From the NCBI GenBank assembly GCA_035222895.1, contig JAVYIG010007883.1, forward strand, positions 31,998-95,997: a stretch of DNA of 64,000 nucleotides, given 5' to 3'. Both the position numbers and the translations under genes were made by a program. The notes under the pieces were generated by a model, which ran no database searches, was not told the origin of the DNA, and worked only from the letters and a program-made list of their open reading frames with translations. This stretch comes from Strongylocentrotus droebachiensis. Taxonomy: Eukaryota > Echinodermata > Echinoidea > Camarodonta > Strongylocentrotidae. Shown here in pieces: positions 47,815-58,540 of this stretch. The number at the start of each line of letters is the position of its first letter. Positions within the stretch are counted from its first letter, which is position 1.

Positions 47815-48181
47815 GAATCCATATACTATTTCGTGATAAATTCAACGCAAGGAACGCCCTTGTTCCATTCAACCTCATTATTTTGTCATCCTCACACCGC
47901 TTGCAATCTTTAGTTCATCTTCGTATTAGGCTGCATAGCCCTTTGAAGATTACTAGAAGAGGAAGAAGAAGAATGTTGAGTCCAAGACTTTGTCAGAGAC
48001 ATGATATAGAGGGCGCCGGGGAGGGCGCATGCCTCAGCCACTCTCAATTTTACGTATACCCGTCATGCCTGTGGGGAGTAGGCCGAAAAAATTCGACGGC
48101 CCCCCTCAAAACTGCAATCTTACTAAATATTATTAGAAGGCCTGTGACAATAAAATGCCGGGCTCGTATAGGTTTGAAATA

Positions 48182-48245
48182 AAGCCTCGGTCACAAATGC
48201 TATTACGAACTGCTACGAACGCCGTACGAACGATTTTCAGACAAT
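48182..48245. mobile_element. Fragment with TACGAACG words, GCCTCGGTCACA end
   Basis: It begins GCCTCGGTCACAAATG and then shows ACGAACTG, TACGAACG and GTACGAACG words. It looks like one end of a word-rich element; the other end is missing. Confidence 0.45.
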
Positions 48246-48326
48246 TCAGCTGTGGGGGTAGGGGCGGGAGACCTCTAGATATATGTGAACCAATATTCGG
48301 GCGGCAAGTAAAGTAGCCCTTACATT

Positions 48327-48875
48327 TCATAATTTTAACAAACGAATTCGTTTTCACTGGGTGCCTGCTGTATCAAAAAGCAGATTTGACAAAAGACTTA
48401 ACTCCGTTTCGTTGACAATCAGCCATGCATGAAGACTCATGTCTACGGCTGATTGTCAACGAAACGGAGTTAAGTCTTTTGTTAATTTCGTTTATTGATA
48501 CGGCAGGCAGCCAGTGAAAACGAATTCGTTTAATAAAATTATGGAAATGCAAGCACTACTTTAAGCAAACAGAACGTTGTTATTCCTCGCTCATTTTTCC
48601 TGATTGAGGTATCATATGAAAGAGCAGAAAATGAACTTTCTAGAAGTATGAATTTTTCTTCGAAATTCAGATACCGCCCGCCAAATGTCTTTTTGGTTTC
48701 CTTCCTTCAAATTGCTTTTAATCACTCATGCGTGAAATATGCATCATCTGAGTAGCATCAACTGAAAGAGGAGACTCTAAGCTTTCCAAATATGTATCAT
48801 TCATTAATTATGGTTGTGATTAAGTTATGATAAAACATCGATACTTCTCGGTTTCGTTTTTTCTGGGACGCACTG
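48327..48875. mobile_element. Second mariner-like MITE copy, inverted and left-truncated
   Basis: The right end GTTTTTTCTGGGACGCACTG followed by TA matches the termini of 45931-46524. The internal foldback (about 48327-48545) has arms of roughly 105 bp. The rest is the reverse complement of the left half of the first copy; the outer TIR on the left is lost. Confidence 0.8.
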
Positions 48876-49216
48876 TATTGTGTTTATATTTCGTTTTTAT
48901 GATTATGACCTTACATTAGTTTGTTGATCATAATATAAAGAAATTCATTAAAAACTGTGTTGTCCTTGTTTGTTTCTTGAGGGAATTGTAAACATTGTTT
49001 TGGACATTAATATGGATGTACACTGTTGGTCATAATGGTGGAATAATTTTCTTTTACCCCAATTTATGGAATGATTGTGACAATGATGTATTCCTAATAG
49101 ATATAAATAATAGTATCCATTCTCATATTTTATTGAATGATAATTTATGAGTGTTTGTTTTGCGTGACTGCTAAAGCATGTGTGTGCTAATATGCTAATT
49201 AACTAGGGGACCTACA

Positions 49217-49760
49217 TCCTTAAGTCATAACTGACAGTACTGAGGTTTAATGCCTCATAAAAGGGCACTAAAATAGCACATCAACACGGTTTTGATCCTA
49301 GGGGCTCACAGTAACGAGGCCATTGCTTAGCCAATGAATCATGCCTGTACGCAGCGGGGGCTAGGGTACGTCACCGCGTCCCCACACATACAAACAAAAA
49401 CAAAGAAAATGCAAAAAATTATCGATAATTCATTGGATTTTGCCCCGACCCCCAACATAAACAAACCCTCTCTGTGGTCATGCCTTGAACCATAATGCAT
49501 GGCCTACAGAGGAATTTTTCCTGTTAGGGACCGGGGGAAAATGCAATGAATTATTGATAATTTATTGCATTTTCTTTTTCTTTTTTTGTATTTGTTGGGG
49601 CGGCGACGTACCATAGCCCCCGTTGCGTACAGTCATGATTCATTGGCTAAGAAATGGCCTCGTTACTGTGAGCCCCCAGGATCAAAACCGTGTCGATCAG
49701 CTATATTAGTGCCCTTTTGTGAGGCATCAATCCTCATTACTGTCAGTTATGACTTAAGGA
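49217..49760. mobile_element. Large foldback element, arms about 220 bp
   Basis: TCCTTAAGTCATAACTGACA at the left is mirrored by TGTCAGTTATGACTTAAGGA at the right. Pairing continues through GAGGCATTAA-type, AAGGGCACTAA, CACGGTTTTGATCCT, GGGGCTCACAGTAACGAGGC and GCCAATGAATCATG blocks towards the centre. No coding capacity. Confidence 0.85.
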
Positions 49761-50884
49761 CTCTCTCTCTCTCTCTCTTGTTTCCTCTTCACTTTCTTAG
49801 CTAGTCTATTCTTATCTCTTCTTGCTCTCATATATCACTGCCAAAAAATATCACCCCCTCTCTTTTTTTCCTCTCTCTCTCTCACACACACACACATGCC
49901 CGATCATCAAATCTTTGAAGTTTATTCTTTATACTAGCAGATCGAGGATTGGAAAAGGGGCGTGGCAAATTTTATCCCGACCTTTTCCGGATAATGATTT
50001 AGGAAAGTCCCGCCCACTGAAGCTCCCTCCCCCCCCCCCCCTCCTCACTTGAGTGAAATAAAACTGCAGCCCCCAAGATTTTTGTGGGTGCGCGCGTGTG
50101 TGAGTGTGGGGTAGTATGGGAGGGGAAGGGGAGTGGGCGTTTCCACCCCTGGATCCACCTACGTTCGGAATTGTCCACTTTGCTTTTTTGGAAAATGCTC
50201 TTTGTACATGTTGCAAGATCTCAAGGTGAACGTTAATCTCAGTCATTATTATAATGGAACAAAAATACATTTAGTACTTAACATGCTTAACATAAGAAAC
50301 AATACTCACTTGCGATATATTTGGAGATATTCGAAGAGATGTTTAATCAAATAATCACGAAAACATGTACCTTTTTTTTTAGAGAGAAAACAGTTCAAGC
50401 ACTGTTAGAAATGTAAATATCACACACAGAAAGCTTGTGACTATTGCACTATATGAACCATAGCTGAAACAACTAACAACCCGCTACTAATACAAAGATG
50501 CTTGCCTACAGCCTGTACAAAAATGACACCGAATTTTAATAAAAATACACCATGTTTATATTAACAGCAGTGTATAAGGGAGGAAATTGAGGTTGAAAAA
50601 TACAATGACACATATTCCAGAAGCAAGAGGAATAATTATGTGAACACCTTGATAAAAGGAAAACGAAAAAAATTAGTATTGCCTTGAAAATTACACATTT
50701 GAGACAATTCGCCTTTGCTATATTGATGTAGCACATAACTATAATACGAGCGGGCAAAGGAAGCGAGCTACCATGCGCCATTTGATCTATTCAATTTGAT
50801 TTTTAATTTGTTTAAAAACACTCCTGTCATTTATATTTATGAAAAATGGCAGAGGACTCATTCCCTCTTTCCTCCCATCCTCCC

Positions 50885-50890
50885 TTTATT
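50885..50890 (-). promoter_or_regulatory. Possible arylsulfatase poly(A) signal
   Basis: AATAAA on the minus strand about 120 bp after the arylsulfatase stop codon. Position and sequence fit; there is no transcript evidence. Confidence 0.35.
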
Positions 50891-51008
50891 TTGCTTTGTC
50901 TCTCTGTCTGTCTCATTATCCCCTCTCTCCCCTCTCTTTATCTACCCCTCTATAATATCTCCCTTGCTAAAAGCTGTTTAGACGGCTTTCTTCTCACGCT
51001 TCCGCTAT

Positions 51009-51658
51009 TTAGTTGTATGGCCCATCGACAGGTCCGAAGTTACATATGCAGTTGGTGTCAGGGTTGCAGCAAGGAGTGATAGACTTTGTTGCGTCTTTGT
51101 CATCTAATATAGGCGCCGCTACCGTCACAGAAGCTATGTGAGCCGTCACCTTCTCCTGCAGATCCACCATGAATTCAGCGAGTGAAGAATCCAGTGTTGT
51201 GTTCAGCGCGTAGGCCTCAATGGGGTCGTGTTCGACGTTGTAGATGAGCGGCGGAACTTGTTCGGTGACGCACGAATCGTAGCAGTGGTAGCAGTCGAAG
51301 TAGTGTGTCAATGGCAGTCCGCCGTCTCGGCATTCCCCGGCGAAATAATCCTGAGTCTGGACTCGGTGAGTGAAGTAATGAACCTTGTATGGACCGGATC
51401 GAACCGCCATGAGCCGGTCCTTGCAGTAGTGGTACAGGACGTCGTGCGGAGACGGGGCGTTATGCAACAGGACGTCGGTGATTACTTCGCCGTCGTAGGC
51501 AGTATCGTCGGGGAGCGTACCGTTAGCGAGGTCGATAACGGTTCTCATGATGTCGAGAGTACTGACGAGCGCGTCCGATTCACGAGGCGTTATCTGCCCG
51601 GGCCAGTAAGCGACGAAGGGAACGCGTATGCCTCCCTCCCATGTATTGGTCTTGTATC
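51009..51658 (-). CDS. Arylsulfatase exon 6
   Basis: Residues 338-552: catalytic Lys339, [16 protein letters not shown], the C-terminal domain with [14 protein letters not shown], the final Cys-rich segment [11 protein letters not shown], and stop TAA. Confidence 0.95.
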
Positions 51659-54600
51659 CTAAAAACAAAATGAAAAAAATGTTAAAATGATGGGGCATTA
51701 TGTGAATTATCTCCGTTCCTTATCCGGTATGCGGGACATTTTCTTTTACTTCACAATGGAGATTATTCCTCTAACATAATAACTTATATAGATGCCAGTA
51801 GGCGTAGAGGCGATCGGACATTATTTTCTAAGGTTAAAGTTTTCGGTGCCGAGCTCTCTCGTGTCTTGTGTGTGTAGGCCTACCATTTTTTTTTTGAGGG
51901 GGGGGGGGGGGGGTTGTGTATTTCTTTGTTTTCCCATTGGTTTACAAGATGTAACAACAATAATATAAAAAGGAGGTCATCAGCTTTTTTGCCGTTTAAA
52001 AAATGAGCACAGACAAATATCGGCTTTAAAATGTGCCCACCTCTAGTGACGTCGAGGATATAACCCTCTCCCAGGAATAAAAACTTAGAATTCTTAATGA
52101 TCAAGGGTCGTAATAGTCATTATGTTTCACAGAATCAAAAGTTTAAGGGTTTCAAGTCGGTTCAGAATCGTAGTGACGTCAGACCAATAGTGCAGTTGTC
52201 AACAATTTGAAGCCGATTCGGTTTTTATTCTGATTAGTAGAGTTCAATGCACTAAAAATTGTACTTGTTATAGTTGTTTATCATCATTCAGAACCTAAAT
52301 CGGGACAATGACGTTTTTCAAAATTTCCATATCTAATATAATTTCCATTTCTTCGAAAATCGGATCGCAGGATGATCCGGGTACTACACATACCTTTGAA
52401 AATGCTAGGATCGCCCCCATGAGCGCAGTACTCGGGCTGGGGCCCGTGGTCGGCCATAAACAAGACCAGGGTGTTCTGAGAAAGCCCCTGAGCTTCTAGG
52501 GCATCTATCACCTCGCCTACTGCCCAACTCATCTCATTAATGTTGTCGCCGTATTCGCCTGGAGAAGAATTGAAACAAATATTAAGTTTAACACAGGTAA
52601 TCTTTTTTTTTTTTTGAGGGGGGGGGGGGGGGGTTGAGGGGGACGGGGCTTGGGGTTCTAGAATTCATTTTCTGCATGTATCTCGCTTAAATTAATTTAT
52701 TATCAAGGAGAGGGATGGAGATGTATTTTTCTTATGCTTAAAATAAATGAAAATGATTCATTTTAATGTAATAAATGCATTCTTAAGGCAAAACAGATAA
52801 TAATAAAAATATTAATAATAGTGAGTTCTTGTATAGCGCTCATGTCAGTCAGATTTGACCCTCCTGGCGGCGTGAAGGGGGGGGGGGGAGGGTAGCTCAG
52901 GGGCACCACAGTTCTAAGTGAATTACGATTTTTAGAAGGGGCAGGGTGGTGACTTACCGCGTTGGGACTTTCCAGCGAATCGAGGCGAGGCGTATAGAGG
53001 TACGTGGGGGTGCGAGAAGGGGAAGTAGAAGAAGAAAGGATCATGGGCATTATCTTCGATGAATGAGACAGCATCGTTGACAAACGTCTGCGTGAGGTAG
53101 GTATGGTTGAATGGCTGAGCGACTATCTGATCTCGCTTGTACAGGAAGCATTTGGTGACGTCAGGGAAATCTTGGAAGCGCTGTAGAAGGGTATTTAAAA
53201 AATGACATAAAATTCATCAATTTCGAGTAGCTATAAACATGCATAATAATATCATAAAATAGCATTCGCGGCATTCATATTAATTGTTGCTAGGTAGGAC
53301 AAATGATTATAGCTTATCCTACCTAACAACACGTATATAACGTATGCCATTCGCTTTCTGACTATTGAAATACAATTGTTCATAACAGGTGAATGAAGTG
53401 ATTTGTAACGAGGCACTTGAAAAAGATTTATGCATTAAAATTGAATACATTACGAAAATGGTATATTGCTGAAAGGTATATGTATCGTACCCCTGTATCA
53501 TCACATGCAAAACTGTTGGTAAACGGGAGGATGTGGCCCACGAAGTCGAAACCGTGGTGCATCGGGAGATGGACCCCGTCGTCACGGGTTTCTGAATTCA
53601 GCCCTACAATAAGAGAATAAAGGAAAGGCAGTGTTATCATGGATTCGCTGAAGAGAGAAAGAGAGAGAGAGAGAGAGAGAGGGGGTGGGATATAATTATA
53701 ATATATAAATAGAGAGAGAGAGAGAGCGCGCGCGCGGTTAGAGAGAAAGGAGGAAGGGAGAGAAGGAGAATGGTAGGTTGGATGGCGAGAGAAAGGAAAA
53801 AGAAGAATAAAAAAAAATAGAAGAAGAGGGAGACGAAGAAGAAGAAAGATAAACTCGTGGATGAGGAAGTACATGAAAAATCATTATGGCTTTTTTTTAA
53901 AAAAGAAGGAGAAAAGAAAAGTAGATTTAGCAAAATAAATAAATACGAAGTACCCGGACATATCTCACTTTATTTGACATCAATCGATTCGTGGTATAGA
54001 CAAGATTTTATCTTACCAGGTCGAAGGTTTTCGCTTTCAATATATATTTTTGATTTGAATGAATAACTATTTGAACATCTCAATATTTGCCAACTTGGGT
54101 GTAGCTATACAGGTTTGACTCCAGAATAAAGTCTAAAGTCTTAACAAATATTAACATGTCATAAATTATTTCGAGGAAAATGACGTGTGCACAGAGTCAT
54201 GTACATACAAAATGGGGGGGGGGGGGATTTCTACTTTGTAGAATGGCAGAAATTGACATGTTGAATGAATTCACATACTTCTTGTTCAAACAATACACTT
54301 AAAACAGGGGGGTAGTGTAGGTTTTCAGCCATAGAGTGGTGAAGTGTGACGTCATCAAAAATCTATTTTTAGAATTCCTCAATTTTTTCTTTATTTTCCG
54401 AAAGAGCATCAAAAATAATGTCCAAAATGTAGAAAACCAATTGAATATGTTAAGTATTGGCTGAGATATGACCATCTGAATAAATATACTCCCCAAAGGA
54501 ACTCATTGTTATTTGCTCTGGCTCCTAACCATTATGATTATGATGCTCTTTCGGAAAATGAAGAAAAAATTGAGAAATACTAAAAATAGATTTTTATGAT

Positions 54601-57600
54601 GTCACAGCTTCGGTACTCTATTGAGGCGCACTTGGTGAAAAATGAGAGGACAAGGTCATCTAGTGAGGTATGGGAGGGGAATTGTCATCTCTCTTGTCTT
54701 TTGTGTTGTCTTCCGTAATTGCCTCGCCCCTATATATAACTTCCCTCTCTTTTCCCCGCTTACTATTCTTTCATTCAGCCATTCGATCCCCTTTCTATTA
54801 CATAACGAAGAGACAGTAACAACGAGGGATATTCTGTAATGTTGGTATTTTAGTTTTCGAGGACCCAAATGTTTGCATTTTTTATCGTAACAGGTGTATT
54901 GAATATTTTTTATAACGAGGCACTTAACAAAGACTTATGCACTACATTAGAATACATTACGAAATTGATCTATTCTGCCTGATATTTGCATTCATTATTG
55001 TTAATAGGAACTCTGACTGAAATGCCTCCTTGATCAGTAATCTTTGTTTGTACAGAATGGTACTTTCTAATAAGGGAGTTTACAAATAGCACATGGTACA
55101 AATGACCCCAAATATCCACAAATCTTTTATATATGGAGAAGTAACACTTTGAGCATCTTAGAATAATAACTGCCAAAGTCCTAGATGTGCTTCATGAATA
55201 CCTTTTGTTTGCCCTCTTGAAAAGAATACTTCCTTCTGCGTATCTTAGAATGTACCGTTGGTGCATGAATGAATAATGTTACATAACTTTCATGAGCGCA
55301 TATCCAGTATTCATCTCTGGTGGGTTTTACCTTTTTGGTACAAATGACCTTTATCTGCCCATGCGCAGATTGTATCTGTAAACTCCCTTATTAATTCAGG
55401 AAGTATTGTTTTTAAGAGGGCAACAAGAGGTACTCATGAAGCAGCTCATCACTTTGTCAGTGGTTCTTCTAAAATACCAAAGGTGGGACCTCTCCATGTT
55501 TAAAAAGGTAAACTTATTTCCGAATAATTGGGGATTGTTTTGAACAAGTGCTATATCCGAATAAGGGAGTTTACAGGTAGCACATGGTACAAATGACCCC
55601 AAATAACCACAGATCTTTTACACATGGAGAAGTTCCACTTTGAGCATCTTAGAATAATAATTGCCAAAGTCCTAGATGTGCTTCATGAATAATTTTTGTT
55701 TACCCTCTTGAAAAGAATACTTCCACCTGCGTATCTTAGAATTCGCTTTCTTGGGGGCTGCTTTCTTGGGGGCTGCTTTCTTGGGGGCTGCCTTGACTTT
55801 CTTTGCATAAATGAATAATGTAACATAACTTTCATGAGCGCATATCCAGTATTCATCTCTGTGGGTTTTACCTTTTTGGTACAAATGACCTTTATCTGCT
55901 CGTGCTCAGACTGCAACCGTAAACTGGCTTATTGGTCTATTTATACGAGATCCGCAAGTTTCCTACAACCGCGCGCCGTACAACCCCGGGAGATATAGAG
56001 GGCGGCTTACCTAGATGCCACTTGCCAGCCATGCCCGTAGTGTAGCCCTCTTCCTTGAGCGCTTCTGCGATGGTGATTTCAGAGGATGGAAGACCGGACC
56101 TAGTCCATGGGAGGAACACCCGGGATCCACCAGTGCCACTGAATACTCCAGATCGAACCGGATACCGACCTGTAAGTAGTATTTGTATTTGTATTTTATT
56201 TATTTAATCACGGTTAAAACGCCTGCTAGAAGCTGCTTTTCAGCAAGGCCGTGAACAATAATAGAACTCAACAAGTAAACGAATATTCATATACAAAATA
56301 AATCACACAAAATTATCTTAACAACATAATAAGATGAAAATAACAGGAGGAATTCAAAAAGACTTGGCTAACAGAAACAATGGAGGGGGTGTATTATTTA
56401 AGAGAGGGATATAAAACGTGCGAATGCTGCCAGGCTATTTTCTGATTGGAGGTTTGCTGGTAGGTTATTGGAAAATTTAGAGGCTGAATAAAGACGGCTC
56501 TTGCTGAGGTAATTTATATGTGGCCGTGGCAGTTAAATTTGGCAATCGATATTACGTAACAGGTAGTTGTGGGATTTAAGATGGATCCGTGAGCATAGTG
56601 AGGGTGGGGCTATGTTATGAACTAATTTGAATACAAGTACAATTATGTCATCAGCAAGAAGCTGTCAGTTTCTTGTTTAGGATTATTGTACATCGATAAG
56701 TACTTTTAGCAACAAATGCAGATGGTAATAATAATAATATGATTTTTGGACCGTCTTGTATAGCGCTCTTGTCTGGTATATGACCACTCCTGACGCTCCA
56801 TTATTATTACCCTGGCTTTAGAAAGGTAAACAGTGCTTGGGCATTTCAAGGAATATTTATTTATTCCTGCCAGGTACCCATTTCCCTCACCTGGGTAGAG
56901 AGAGTTGCAAGTGCAGATTAATGTCCTGCTAAATGATATTAGTGCTGCGAAATGGATTTGAACCCAAGACATAATGGTTCACAGTCCGGAGAAATTGACC
57001 ATTGGACCACATTTGTCAAAATTTCATTTTTTTTAAATATTTTTTTTTTACAATGAAGGGTCAGGCTCGACGAGCACGCGTGTCATTATCTGGTCCCATT
57101 TAGTACAAATGTTTCTTTTTCATTTACAGACATATGAAAAACACAAAACTGTAGGTCTGTGTACTAAAGTGATATTAATGAATAAATCGAAATCAAATCA
57201 AAGTGTTTTTCTAAACATTTCCCTCCAATTTATTCGAATTAAATCAATTTCCATCCCGTCCATATCCGTCCATTTACCTTAAGCACTTAAAGGTATTACA
57301 AAGTTTTGGTATGGGGTCATGAATTTGGTTTAAATGAATATATTGGAAGCATTTGCGATCCTATAATATTTAGAGATCGTTGTTGCGGTTGAAATCGAGT
57401 CTAAAGTGATGAAATTGTAAATAATAAACTCTTTTCGTTGTATAGCTCCTTCTCAAGGTCAACATCTTAATTTAGCTACAAAACAATGTTTCTTGACTAA
57501 AATCGACCGATTGGCTATTCCCGTTTGGAATTTATATATATCACAACTACATATTCTGAGTTGTTCATGGTCGCAGCTGCTACCATTGTATGGCCGTTCA

Positions 57601-58540
57601 ATTAATATTCAATTTTCCTCGAAAGCAGAATTGTTTTAGGGGCTAAATTTTCGAGTGCTTATAATACATCCACAGGGGCATCCAAATATTTCAAAATTGT
57701 AAAGAATCTTTATCCGGCCAATTTTCAAAATTTCCCAAAACTTTGTATTACCTTTAAATTAATAACATCAATTCAGTTACGCTTTGATTATATCTACTCG
57801 AATACACCACTCTTTTATATTTAATTAACAATAAATTAATTCGAAATAAATTTCAATGAATCAATGTAAATCTAACTATATCAAAGAGATTGGTGGACGG
57901 TAAAATAAAATTTTGAAATGAGACGACAAACAGTCATGCTTGCATACTACATACATCCAAGTATTAATCCATTATTACAACTTATTGATGATTAGACACG
58001 ACGGGAATGAAATATGTTTTTTGAAACAACGAATCGATGACTGACTGCAGACCATTATTTCGGGAAATCAATTATTTAGTTAGCAACGTTTCTTTTTGGT
58101 ATAATTTTCCTTTTGTTTTGTCGGCGTTTCAGTTATATTTCAATTCCAATGAATCATTTTTAACTGAATTTGAATTTGGATTGATACACACCTGTTAAGA
58201 GCGCTACACGGCTAGGGGTGCACACGGTATCGGGGACGTACCCCTGTGTGAATTTGATACCGTTCTCCACCATGACGTCATCGATGGGTCCCCTCTCCTG
58301 GACCGGGTGGCCGTACGATGCCAGATCGCCGTAGCCCATATCGTCTGCGAAGAAAATGACGAAGTTGGGCTTGTCGCGCGCATCCCTGATCGGTGCGTTG
58401 CCCCCCGAGCATCGTCGAACTCGACCTGCACCGTGACTGCCGCCACTGCTTCTAGCACTCCGCCCGCGAAGACGGGCGTCACCGCACCAAGCGGATAGGA
58501 GCAGCAGTGCCACCAGCAAGCCGAAGCGCGGGAAAATCAT
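51009..58540 (-). CDS. Secreted arylsulfatase, six exons, complete
   Basis: Exons 58540-58192, 56169-56011, 53603-53491, 53180-52958, 52558-52394 and 51658-51009 join to 552 codons plus stop, with every junction GT-AG. Sulfatases hydrolyse sulfate esters using a formylglycine made from the Cys of C-x-P-S-R. Visible: signal peptide (about 1-22), metal-binding DD (66-67), CTPSR with Cys107, GMAGKWHLG with Lys166 and His168, HHGFD (185-189), SHPHVP (263-268), MADHGP with Asp318 and His319, and Lys339 ahead of [10 protein letters not shown]-glycosylation sites include NHT near 232. The C-terminus is Cys-rich. The length is near that of sea-urchin arylsulfatase (about 550), whose extracellular-matrix role may apply; that is inference. 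Confidence 0.95.
51659..52393 (-). other. Arylsulfatase intron 5
   Basis: 735-bp intron with a long G run at 51898-51914. Nothing coding is recognised. Confidence 0.85.
52394..52558 (-). CDS. Arylsulfatase exon 5
   Basis: Residues 283-336 plus split Gly codons at both ends: [20 protein letters not shown], then [15 protein letters not shown] with metal-site Asp318. Donor AAAG|GTATGT. Confidence 0.94.
52799..52868 (-). mobile_element. SINE 3'-end fragment in arylsulfatase intron 4
   Basis: Nearly identical to 43973-44030 (CTTGTATAGCGCTCATGTCA, CAGTCAGATTTGACCCTCCT) and followed by a G run at 52876-52889. The intron also has a G run at 52618-52634. Confidence 0.75.
52958..53180 (-). CDS. Arylsulfatase exon 4
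   Basis: Residues 208-281 plus split Gly: [29 protein letters not shown] and [19 protein letters not shown], with His264 and His266 near the active site. Confidence 0.94.
53491..53603 (-). CDS. Arylsulfatase exon 3
   Basis: Residues 171-207: [20 protein letters not shown] and [17 protein letters not shown]. Donor GGG|GTACGA is phase 0; acceptor TTGTAG|GG. Confidence 0.92.
53647..53850. repeat. GA-rich tract with GC run
   Basis: Purine-rich (GA)n with a short alternating GCGCGCGCG segment near 53727. The open frames here are composition artefacts. Confidence 0.85.
54331..54621. mobile_element. MITE, ATAGAGT ends
   Basis: ATAGAGTGGTGAAGTGTGAC with GTCATCAAAAATCTATTTTT on the left; right complement AAAAATAGATTTTTATGATG and GGTACTCTAT. 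The arms continue into TTTTCCGAAAGAGCATC and its complement. Confidence 0.7.
55069..55392. mobile_element. TIR element, TAATAAGGGAGTTTACA ends, copy 1
   Basis: TAATAAGGGAGTTTACAAAT on the left, ATCTGTAAACTCCCTTATTA on the right. The interior holds GCACATGGTACAAATGACCC, GAGCATCTTAGAATAATAA and CATGAGCGCATATCCAGTAT. Confidence 0.8.
55396..55500 (-). mobile_element. Inverted internal fragment of the same element
   Basis: The reverse complement matches the middle of copies 1 and 2 (GGAAGTATT, AAGAGGGCAA, TTTGTCAGTGGTTCTTCTAA against the CTAAGATGCTCAAAGTG region). It lies between the two direct copies and is more diverged. Confidence 0.6.
55560..55934. mobile_element. TIR element copy 2 with foreign 60-bp segment
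   Basis: Direct repeat of copy 1, about 500 bp downstream. In place of the short GTACCGTTGGTG stretch of copy 1 it carries 55743-55804, three copies of CTTTCTTGGGGGCTG. Read on the minus strand in one frame this gives [20 protein letters not shown]. Confidence 0.8.
56011..56169 (-). CDS. Arylsulfatase exon 2
   Basis: Residues 118-169 plus split Gly codons: [18 protein letters not shown], then [20 protein letters not shown] with catalytic Lys166 and His168. Donor CTAG|GTAAGC. Confidence 0.95.
   Translation of the reverse strand, partial: VGIRFDLEYSVALVDPGCSSHGLGPVFHPLKSPSQKRSRKRATLRAWLASGI
56185..56700 (-). mobile_element. Probable LINE 3' remnant
   Basis: A (TTTGTA)n/TTTATT tract at the left would be the 3' tail of a minus-strand retroelement. 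The neighbouring sequence (AAGGCCGTGAACAATAATAG, GTGGGGCTATGTTATGAACT) is not recognised as coding. Confidence 0.35.
56725..57012 (-). mobile_element. tRNA-derived SINE, short-body subtype, diverged
   Basis: On the minus strand: TGGTCCAATGGTCAATTTCT head, GGGTTCAAATCC (B box), AATATCATTTAGCAGGACAT, TACCTGGCAGGAATAAATA, GAGCGTCAGGAGTGGTCATA, AGCGCTATACAAGACGG and an ATT-rich tail. It lies in arylsulfatase intron 1. Confidence 0.85.
57291..57753. mobile_element. TTAA-flanked MITE, family B, copy 2
   Basis: AGGTATTACAAAGTTTTGG and CCAAAACTTTGTATTACCT with TTAA at 57287-57290 and 57754-57757. The interior is the reverse complement of 46640-47145 (shared ATACATCCACAGGGGCATCC, ACTAAAATCGACCGATTGGC). 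Confidence 0.92.
58192..58540 (-). CDS. Arylsulfatase exon 1 (signal peptide, CTPSR)
   Basis: Residues 1-116: [20 protein letters not shown] signal, an Arg/Ser/Gly-rich linker, [20 protein letters not shown], and [18 protein letters not shown] before the donor ACAG|GTGTGT. Confidence 0.93.

Larger units (their letters stand above)
47648..51008. other. Region between convergent K2P and arylsulfatase genes
   Basis: It holds the 3' ends of both genes and several foldback elements, listed separately. An AATAAA at 48178-48183, 531 bp after the K2P stop, is a possible poly(A) signal but abuts a repeat. Confidence 0.6.
53604..56010 (-). other. Arylsulfatase intron 2, repeat-rich
   Basis: 2.4-kb intron with a GA-rich tract, an inverted-repeat element and three copies of a 325-375-bp TIR element, listed separately. 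A block TAACGAGGCACTT ... GAATACATTACGAAA occurs at about 54915 and again in intron 3 at about 53407. Confidence 0.85.

Noticed and set aside
55672..55916. A histone H1-like gene on the minus strand
   Set aside because: Only about 20 residues resemble an H1 tail; the rest of the frame matches the transposon copy beside it, which has no such residues. Reported as a captured segment instead.
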